Positions 22,177 to 30,129 of a stretch of 64,000 bases of DNA are shown here, piece after piece. The notes below the pieces were generated by a model. The model made no database searches and was not told the DNA's origin. It saw nothing but the letters and a program-made list of their open reading frames with translations. Position 1 is the first letter of the stretch. The number at the start of each line of letters is the position of its first letter. Source of the stretch: Calycina herbarum (Eukaryota > Ascomycota > Leotiomycetes > Helotiales > Pezizellaceae); assembly GCA_001414485.1 (NCBI GenBank), contig LLEY01000128.1:62001-126000 (forward strand), read 5' to 3'. Made by a program: the position numbers and the translations under genes.

Positions 22177-23305
22177 ATGGATAATCACGCATTGGCCTTG
22201 GAAGTCTCGGAAGTCCAGCAACTCCACAACACGGCACTGGAGTCCCTACCACAGCATTCAGACATACAATTTCCTCAGTTCTCCAAACTACCACTAGAGT
22301 TGCGCCGGTATGATTCCTTCCCATATCCTTACACTTCGATTCTTAACTCGAGCTAGAATCATCTGGAAATTCGCCTGCCTCGTCCCAAGAATACACATCA
22401 TCAAAGCTCCTACAGAAGATCATAGAATCGCGCTGCAACCATACAACCGGTCCAGAACGAACCCTATTATGAACACGTGCAGCGAAGCCAGAGAAGTGGT
22501 ACTGTTTCTCCAGCTCAACTACTTTCATCCCGATGAGTATTTCACTGAGAAGTCACCTGCCATGACAACCTCGAGATGGAATCGATTCACAGATGAGCTC
22601 GATACGTTTTGGCTTGAACATGAACCCAACGATGATCAATGGGTTCACGATGATGACTCCGAAAGCTATCCCCAAAGTATCCATGATTCCGCTTCATGGC
22701 ACTGTGGCAGATGCCATCGGTCACAAGCCTGGGATAAAGGTTGCGGGACTGAGTGCTTTGGTTCAAAAAAGGACATACCCCTGCGCAGTATTGCCATCAA
22801 CTTGGCTGATTGGGTACTAACCAACCAGGGCCTACACGACGGGTTCTGGGATGTATGGGGATCTCTGGGATTTGCGTATCTACACAATGTTCAAGAAATT
22901 CTGATTGTTGTGGAAAGATTTGGCTCTTTTGTTCACGAAAGGGATCCCATCTTCCTCTCACCCTCCGAAAAGGACAGACGAATTATTCTAGAAACAATCG
23001 GAGTTGAAGAAGGGATGTTCAATAGCGCTGCAAAGGAAGCTAACTGGATTGGTTCTGCGAAATTTGTTGAGCGCCAACTGAGGAGGTTTAGAAAAGACCG
23101 TATGACTGAGAGGGAAGGGCTCATGGAAGGCAAGTTCATTTTGTCGCTGCAGCATTGAAAAATCACTGACGTTTTGTTTCTTCCAGATGCACCGTGGATG
23201 CTAGCGGACGAAGAAAGATATCCTGATATCTCAGAGTGGAAAGTTCCCACCATTAAGTTCGTGGAAGCACGGAAGGGAAGCGACCGACGACTATTGCTTT
23301 CTTAG
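22177..23305 (+). CDS. 2EXR-domain protein, paralogue C
   Basis: Exons 22177-22307, 22357-23129 and 23187-23305; 340 aa. Intron 1 (49 nt) splits an Arg codon after LPLELR in phase 2, as in paralogues A and B. Intron 2 (57 nt) uses a GC donor (AAG|GCAAGT) with a CTGAC branch and TTCCAG acceptor; only this choice links the frames, and the phase again matches the paralogues. The 2EXR core is IQFPQFSKLPLELRR then IIWKFACLVPRIHII. A Cys cluster WHCGRCHRSQ...CGTEC follows, then YLHNVQEILIVVERFGSF, and the last exon ends WKVPTIKFVEARKG. Unlike A and B, the N-terminus is short with no long coiled coil. Function unknown. It lies on the right side of the nest, so the transposons separate it from its paralogues. 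Confidence 0.85.
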
Positions 23306-23787
23306 GTTGGGAATACAGGTTCATCAATGAGACTTTGGTGCTTTGGTCAAAGTATGGGTTTTTTCTGCGCGGATTCTTGTTCATACACAAGGAGATACAA
23401 GTTATCACGGGTTACCAGGGAACAGAAATCGTGTGGGATGCGAGTACTCTTGGAGGAGCAAAAGTCTACCTGGATGTAGCAAGCGACAAGAATTCTGACA
23501 CTCCATATTGGATGGTCCCGCTACTCCTACTACAAATAAAAGAAAGCCAGTCAAAAATCTCCCTTATGTCATCGCCACAGTGCATGATACTTTTTGCCAA
23601 GACATGTACGTCTTTCCAAGTATATTCACTCATCTGAAGAGGAACCGGAACCAAAGTCCACTGTTTATTTTCCCTCCATTCACTCAAATGCATATGTACA
23701 CAGGGAAATGCTATGACTCATTCGATCAAGCTTGTCTCCTTTGCTTGCTATCTAAGAACTGCCTCTTCGAAAAACATCAATCAGCGC
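23306..23787. other. intergenic, no gene recognised
   Basis: 3' flank of paralogue C. Overlapping open frames of 75-132 codons occur on both strands, none with family motifs. A remnant of another gene cannot be excluded. Confidence 0.4.
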
Positions 23788-24689
23788 ATGACGATGTCGA
23801 TCTCAAACCTTCTAAACGCTGCCTGCTGGAGCTTTCTAGGAGCTGCTTTCTATTACTGCCTCAAAGCTATCTTGTCTCTTTTCGTAAACCCTCCACCACC
23901 ATCTGAATCCACGACTTCCTCCACCTACTTCACTGGAGATTGTATTTCTCTGGTTGAAGTCAATCTTTGCAAGCATTTAGCTAAGCCCAATGAAGTCGAG
24001 AGAAACGGAGACCTCAATTATAGGAATTGTACGTTGCTAAGTTTCTTCTTTCTGATGTTTCGTTTGCTGACTTCATTACGGTGCTCTGGTGCGATGCATG
24101 ATATGATGCCGCAAACGAGAAATATTGTCCCGAGTATTCTGGGATTTGGACATCCAATGCCAGTCCCTTCAACCGTGAAAAATTCGTCGACCTTCTTCAA
24201 GCAGTCCTTACTCACGGACAACGTCCTAATCCGATGCTGATGTATTTCAGTGAAGATGTCTTCGAAGCTTCTACACATTCGTGGACGTCACTCGCCTTTC
24301 ATGACACGACGACAAAGGAAAGGCCACATTTCATGCTTAAGATGAGAAAGCTAGATTACGAATCTTTGAACCGCTCCGACAAAATAAAGAACGCCTGGGA
24401 TAGCAATAGCAGTGGCATCATTCTGTATCACATCTCTCTGTCTACCAACCATGCCACACCACGGTCCTTTCCGGTCGTCGTCCTCGGCCAAATCGTCAGA
24501 GGTAAACTTGGAGATCTCGGTTATGTAAATCCAACAAAGTGGATTGTTGTCGTCGACTTTTGTCGGCAAGTCTTTGCTCTTAAGGTTAACGAAATAAGCG
24601 ACTTGGATACGGTAGATCCGATGGATTTGCATTATGACGCTCCGGATGTTGATCTCGACATCAATTGGAAACCGACGCTCGCTGAATGA
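23788..24689 (+). pseudogene. unrecognised gene, probably frame-broken
   Basis: Two plausible coding blocks in different frames. Block 1 starts at the ATG at 23788, carries one hydrophobic segment (about 25 residues, AFYYCLKAILSLF) and a Pro/Ser/Thr stretch, and runs to about 24020. Block 2 (frame of 24234) runs from about 24024 to the stop at 24689 and looks coding in composition (for example FADFITVLWCDA, FVDLLQAVLTHG, WIVVVDFCRQVF), but a TGA at 24099-24101 interrupts it. An ATAG at 24020-24023 could be an acceptor joining the blocks, but no intron I tried both removes the TGA and keeps the frame. So it is either a pseudogene or a gene whose structure I could not solve. No family recognised. 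Confidence 0.35.
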
Positions 24690-25202
24690 GGTGATCATGA
24701 AACAATGCAATATTGCACTGAATTTGGAGAGGGGATCTTGAGACTTGTCTCATGCCAACGTTTGGATGAAACTGGGGCTTTGATGGTTTACCTCGGAAAG
24801 ATGGATGATGTTTTCTCTGTGAATGAGTTCGCGGCGGCTCATGGTAGAGAACATGCCAAAGTGAACAAAGAGGTGGATGAAGAAGAAGCTGAGCGAGAGG
24901 ATCGCGGGAAATGTGAGCACCACGGGCATGAAGAAGAGGCTTGGCGAGAGTTTCGCCGGAAACGTGAGAAAATACACCGTGAACCGTGCTATTAAACCTT
25001 CAGCTGACAATATAGCAGGAGCAGGAACTAATATTACCATACCTGATGATACCAACTTCGAAGGAATGTCCAAGGTCACAAAGTGGACCGCGGTTCCGAT
25101 TGGTCGACACCTAACAGTATATCATATCGTGGAAGAAGACTACATTGGTGTCAACAAAGAAATGTTCAAGTAGTCTGGGTAATTATCCATCTCCATTCCC
25201 AC
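24690..25202. other. intergenic, contains a two-copy repeat
   Basis: No gene is recognised between the doubtful gene and the 3' end of the CAP gene. It holds the 51-nt tandem duplication listed separately. A frame covering it (24877-25173, 98 codons) has no known motif. Confidence 0.4.
24877..24978 (+). repeat. two-copy 51-nt tandem repeat
   Basis: Two adjacent 51-nt units (24877-24927 and 24928-24978), each beginning ATGAAGAAG and including AG(C/T)GAGAG and GC(G/C)GGAAA(T/C)GTGAG. As the unit is 17 codons, the phase is kept. Read in the plus frame it gives MKKKLSERIAGNV and MKKRLGESFAGNV. Whether it is coding is unclear. Confidence 0.6.
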
Positions 25203-26258
25203 TCAAACAATACCAGTCAAGCTAACCAACACCTGTGCAGCCAAAACGGCAACCCCAGCCATGACAACATTCAAGTTTGGTGCTATAGCTTGTCTTCCCC
25301 ATGCAACTTTAGCACTACTTTCAGCATCGGGGATACTAATTGTAAAGCGGCCGTCTGCTGTCCCGCCAATACCAATATTCAGCGAACCGTTGGTTTGTGG
25401 TGTTACGTTTTCTTTGAATTCGCCTATTACGTTTCCGGGTGGGTAGTATTGACATACAACGTACCAGGCGGGGGATTGAGGGTTAGGCGGTCTGTTTGTT
25501 GGTGCTTTTTTATTTTAGTATGGGTTATTTTAGGTGGTTATTTCATTGTGTCGCGCGAAAATTGTAATTTTTGCAGATGGATGGTAGCCAGCCGGGCGAA
25601 AACTTGAGGAGAGATATAGTGAAGAGTTGACTTACGACAATTGACCCTTGCACATCCCACATCTGTACTCCCTTTCCAAACCACTTGTGTGAAATGCCCC
25701 GTGGCTTCGGAGAATCCTGGTTTGTTGTAACTGTAACTCGTTCGTTCCAGTCCCCATGCGTCAACGGAGTTGACGACGTTTTTATATGCTGCTGCTATAT
25801 TTTCTCCTACTCCTGGTGTCCCCTAGAAAGAACGTTAGTTGATCGGCTCTCATTTGGATGCTTCAAAACATTGAACCCCCTTCAAAGTTCCCACCCTCGC
25901 TTAAAAACCACAAAAGCAAACTCACCGAATGCCCAAAATAACATTTTCCCACCCACTCCCGACTGCTCGCTTCCAAGTTCTCATTCCAAACCAAAGGCTT
26001 AGCGTCATGTTGTTGCCGATACCAGTTTTGATCTTCTAATATTTGTTGTTTGAATGTGGCATCGGAGGTGAAACTTGGGTCTTGAGATGGTGGAGGGAGA
26101 GGTGCCGCTGTTACTGTTGTCCAGACTGTGGTTTGTGGCTTTGGTGTTGGGACGGGAGAAGAGAGTGCTGTTGGGGAGAGAATTATGAGGAGGATTAGGG
26201 GCTTAGATGTTTTGGTGGCTCTGGATTTGGAGTGGCTACGAGTGGGTAAATTTGTCAT
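25203..26258 (-). CDS. CAP/PR-1-like secreted protein with one-base frame break
   Basis: Exons (minus): 26258-25926, 25821-25636 and 25504-25203. CAP-superfamily (SCP/PR-1/Pry) proteins are extracellular and several bind sterols or lipids. Residues about 20-38 form a signal-peptide-like hydrophobic stretch, followed by a Pro/Thr linker. CAP motifs appear in order: ILEDQNWYRQQHDAKPLVWN, WVGKCYFGHS, GTPGVGE, AAAYKNVVNSVDAWG, GHFTQVVWKGSTDVGCARVNC and WYVVCQYYPPGNVIG. The C-terminus is a hydrophobic tail without basic residues, as in GPI-anchored proteins (inference). The conserved GENIA motif needs one more A than is present: exon 2 has GGAGAAATATAG, which puts a stop in frame, while all downstream sequence is conserved in the next frame. 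So either a recent one-base deletion in an A run (fwd about 25798-25803) or a base-calling error. Summed exons are 821 nt, one short of a multiple of three. Confidence 0.75.
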
Positions 26259-26676
26259 TGTGGTTGTACTGATGCCTTATTGAGGAGATAATAATGTTGG
26301 TTTATAAATGTAGTATGAAGTACTGTCTGCGAAACTGTTGACGAATTTATATGAGGAAGGAAGGGAACTTCTGAATGGAAATCCTATTTCATGAAGTTGT
26401 GATTCGAAATGTAAATGAGTAACACAAAGAAGGTGTTTCAAGGTGGATGGAGTTGAGGATCAAACTTTGAAGCCCTTTCATGAATGACTGTGAGGGTTCC
26501 AAATTGGGCCACTCCTAACTCACAATCCACACAAAGTTTGCGGTATTGCAAACGGAAACCCAAAGGTAAAGTTAAGCTTCTTTCCTATCTAGCTCTTCTC
26601 CAAGTTCACTTAAAAGATCATCCCAGAAAAGCCCGACTCCGTGTTCAAGACTCTCGAAGTCACACCGATTGCCAGC
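26259..26676. other. intergenic between two damaged secreted-protein genes
   Basis: Promoter and 5' flank of the CAP gene and 3' flank of the hydrolase pseudogene, both read on the minus strand. Nothing else is seen. Confidence 0.5.
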
Positions 26677-27610
26677 CTAAGACCAGTTCTTATACGTGAT
26701 GTTCTTCCAGCTTTCTGACACCAGACTTCCTGGTGCTTTTCCATCTTGCAAGATAGCCTTTGCTGTATCATTACCACGAAACTGCCATTCAAGAAACGCC
26801 ACCGCGGCTTTACCAAACTTCCCACCATTAGTAGCATTATATGTTCCGCCATGACCAATATCAAGACTAGCTCGATAAGCAGGTAACCCAGCCGGAAGGA
26901 GTCCATAATCCTTCTCAGACTGCAAAACCCATCCTCTTAACCATCTGTGCGAAAGACAACTTACATTCAAGAACCCCATATCCTTAATTCCCCCATTGTA
27001 AACCAATCAACAGGCGCCTTAAGCTCCTGTAAAAGATACCTCTTCTCATCCTGAAAAATTGCAATATTAAATAGTATCATCAACTTAACCCTCGTATCAT
27101 GATATCCAACGGACATAGTTTCCAACCCTCCACAACTATGTCCCACACTCGCAGTTCTGTTGGTATCAATATTGCCATACTTTCCAGCTCCCTCATTCAT
27201 AGACTAGTCAATAGCGTCTCTGCTATCCTGAACCTTCGATTGTGCAAACGAACCTCCAGATGACCTCCGTTTCCTCATGTGATGAAGGGCAAGGTAATTT
27301 TTCTGGGCGGTGTCCTGGGTGCGTAGATGGTATGTCTTGGTAAGGACGGATCAGTTGTCATGAAAGCTGGGTAGGGACCTGACCCCGATGTCATGACACC
27401 GTTTTCTTTTGGTGATTCGGTGCCAGTTGCTTCTGGTGGTGTATCTTGGATATATTTTGGGAGGTAGGTGAGTGAGATGCAAAAGATTCCACCAGCGATT
27501 GTGTCGTCTCCGGTCGGGGGGAAGTAGCCTGGTTTTGGCTCGAATTGTTGACCTTGTGCTTGGACCAGGGTCAGGAGAAACCCTACGAGAAGGAGTTGAG
27601 AGGTCCACAT
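26677..27610 (-). pseudogene. secreted alpha/beta-hydrolase, inactivated
   Basis: Starts MWTSQLLLVGFLLTLVQAQ (clear signal peptide). Later blocks match a fungal alpha/beta-hydrolase family: APRTPP near 27310, SVGHSCGGLETMSVGYHD (nucleophile elbow G-H-S-C-G) near 27120-27160, SEKDYGLLPAGLPAYRASLD, and IGHGGTYNAT, where the His fits the catalytic triad. A 45-nt in-frame intron (GTAAGT...TTGCAG) sits before SEKDYG. Lesions: sequence missing with a frame change between about 27290 and 27235; a TAG at 27204-27206 inside ...SRDAID(stop)SMNEG, where Trp fits; and a one-base loss in a T run near 26998-27002 that shifts frame between PVDW and YNGGIKDMGF. Three independent lesions make an assembly error unlikely as the only cause. 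Substrate not assignable. Confidence 0.78.
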
Positions 27611-28295
27611 TTTGATGTATGGACGGAAGTGGGTTTTGTATTGTGACTTGAAGGGAGCAGATGGGAGAAGTTACAGCTTTTCATTGACTCCGACCCGCAT
27701 TATTCACTGAAAATCTCTCTCTCCACCAAGTCGAAGACAAATTACTACCAGACAGACTTTGACGCCCTCAGGCCCCGCGATCGTAGAGACATCCGTACCA
27801 TATCGCGGCAAACTTGCACCCTCGTTATTTGATCTAGCGCCTCGGAATTTAATCTATTTTCATTTCTGTTCTGGATGAAGAGGGGTTCTCGCCTAATATC
27901 CCTTAGGGTATTTAAGCGAGAGATGGAGGACTTAGTGTGTATTGTAATAGAATACAAGGTGTTGATGAATTTAAGCATTAGTAGGTGGAGAACCTCCAGC
28001 TCGCGATAGTCATTAAAAGTGACATTAAATATGTCAGGTTCGTACCTGCCTACCTAGCCTTCGTTGTTCCAACCTTTTAGAGTAATTAAAACAAATTATC
28101 CTAAGGAAGGACTTGGAACAATTTAAGACTATTGACCTAGGTGTTTTGGAACAATCATGTTTGAAAGTGGTTTTCACTGTATAGAAAGTTGTGTTATTTA
28201 TCTACTGCTGCTTTAAATATCTACTGCGAGCTCGAGTTAAGATATGGAAAGTACGAGCCCTGAAGCTCATGAAATCGATATTCTGTAATTATGAG
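27611..28295. other. intergenic, no gene recognised
   Basis: AT-rich in the second half. Open frames are short and lack motifs. Nothing functional is visible. Confidence 0.45.
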
Positions 28296-28538
28296 GCTAT
28301 TCGTAGGTTACCTACAAATAGCAACGAGTTTTGAAAGTTCTGCTTTCTTACGCTATTGATAAACTGACTACACCTAGTATAAATTCTTCGAATATCTTTC
28401 TTATCATGAAACCTATTTTTAGAATACCTGTGAACAGCAGGGTCACCAAGATTAACAATTCTTTTTCATGGCTATTCGTAGGCAACCTACGAATAGCAAT
28501 GATTTTTTACAAATTATCTTAGGCAACCTATAAATAGC
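28296..28538. repeat. three copies of a 27-bp palindromic repeat
   Basis: Copies at 28296-28322, 28471-28497 and 28513-28538. The second copy is perfect: arm GCTATTCGTAGG, 3-nt centre CAA, arm CCTACGAATAGC. The first has one arm change, and in the third the left arm is degraded. The same motif recurs three times at 37407-37659. Could form a hairpin; origin unknown. Confidence 0.8.
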
Positions 28539-29232
28539 CGTCGGTCTTGACATATTCCTTTTTTTCTCATCTCCTTAGTCAAATTGTAAGATCCTTCTGT
28601 TTGGTTTCAAACATTTAGTTACATGCGAACGATCTATCAGCCCCCTTACCAGAGAGTGTAGAAATTCACAACTAACCAAGAGTAGAATTCCCCTACTCTA
28701 TTTCACTAATCATTCGACTAAGACTGGGAAAATGAATCTTATTATTCTGAGTAACTAGAACGATTATATTCATTCTCCTAGAATTTCTAGGACAATTGTA
28801 GAAGGGAAAGCACTACAGTCACGAATTCCTGCAGTCCCTGGTGCCCCCGTAAAAATGCTCCCACCAAACCAAGTAACCAACAACAACTTCACAACTCCAA
28901 ATAAACATCAGAAAAATCCGTAAAAAATATGAAAGAACTCCCTTGTAACTATGCATCACAAGAATCAAGTTACATCTAATTCAAAATGCGGGTTGTAGTT
29001 TTATTCCAAGTTTACCAGCGCAGCCGAGAACGAAAGTTTATTGCGCCCGAAGCCCCTGTAGGCCCCTGTAGGCCCCGAAAGAGGGGTCAACACCCTGAAG
29101 CTGTGAGATAAGCGAGCGCCCGCAGGAAAAGCCTGATTTACAGGGCGGTCGATTGGAATACAGTGCATGCGCCAGGCTGCAGCTTCAGGGTACTAGGACA
29201 CTATTACAAGGCGTTACAGCGTACAAGACTAA
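28539..29232. other. gene-free stretch with a GC-rich island
   Basis: AT-rich to about 29030, then a GC-rich island (29040-29200) with GTAGGCCCCTGTAGGCCCC-type direct repeats. A 12-bp inverted pair ACCCTGAAGCTG (about 29093-29104) and CAGCTTCAGGGT (about 29182-29193) encloses roughly 100 bp. It could be a tiny inverted-repeat element. No gene or RNA recognised. Confidence 0.5.
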
Positions 29233-29676
29233 CGAACCCACCTTCACGGGTCTGTGCGTACAGGGCATTTTGACGAGTTTTAGCCCCTCTACCAACAAAT
29301 ATACCTCCTAACGACTAGCATCACGAAAAGGGCTACGAGATAGCTATAAAACACGGCATTATCTTAATGCCACATCCTTCTACCTCACCAGACATGAATC
29401 CTATAGAGAAGTACTGGCGGTGGATTAAACAACGACTTTATAGACGTCAACACTAACCTACTACTATAGAGGAAATGCGCCAAGCTATTACAGAGGAATG
29501 GGATACTATACACCAGGATTAGATTAATAAGTTGATTTTAAAGTAGGAACACTAGGTTACCGTACTTATACAACGCCATGGGTGGTCTACTCCTAATTAA
29601 ATTAAGTGTTAATTTATAAAAGTAATGATTTATCGTGAAAATGCCCTGTACGCACAGACCCGTGAAGGTGGGTTCG
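29233..29676 (+). mobile_element. internally deleted Tc1/mariner element, 444 bp
   Basis: The terminal inverted repeats are 44 bp with a single mismatch, beginning CGAACCCACCTTCACGGGTC on both strands. TAA lies outside both ends, consistent with the TA duplication of this class. The interior keeps only the C-terminal part of a DDE_3-type transposase (plus strand, about 29350-29580): TSPDMNPIEKYWRWIKQRLY, TIEEMRQAITEEW and IQRHGW, broken by TAG/TAA stops. The 5' two thirds of a full element are missing. Non-autonomous. Confidence 0.9.
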
Positions 29677-30129
29677 TAACGAGTAACGCCTCTGTAAGAT
29701 GCCCCGTCATTATTACTCTCCGACAATCTTTTATCTTATTAATCTCGTATAATGATAAATATTGTTTCACAGGAATTCAGAGAATAAGAAAGCTAACTTT
29801 CTAAATCTTCTAAAACTTCTCAAACAACAATTCTAATTGTTCTACTTGTAGACTGTTTCAAAACAATTCAGAGTAAAGTAAGTGAGGTCGCCGCGCGAAT
29901 GATCCAAACCTTCACAAATACTTGACCCCACCATCCGATGGCAACCTCGCAATTTGAAAACAGAAACGTCACAAGTCAACCTTTCATTTTAAAATACATG
30001 TATTCTCTCATTATGTCATATTACCCATCAACGCTACAACTATGCATCCTATCCACAGAAAAAAAAAGCAAAAAGGTATCCATAAACTCCACTCCCCCAT
30101 TCATTTCACCTCATCCCAAATTACAACCA
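29677..30129. other. intergenic, 3' flank of MCM2
   Basis: No gene is supported. An A-rich run at about 30058-30074 and pyrimidine-rich DNA lie beyond the MCM2 stop at 30130. Confidence 0.5.

Noticed and set aside
29040..29100. rRNA or structural RNA in the GC-rich island
   Set aside because: GC contrast alone; short GTAGGCCCCT repeats and no recognisable rRNA or ncRNA core.
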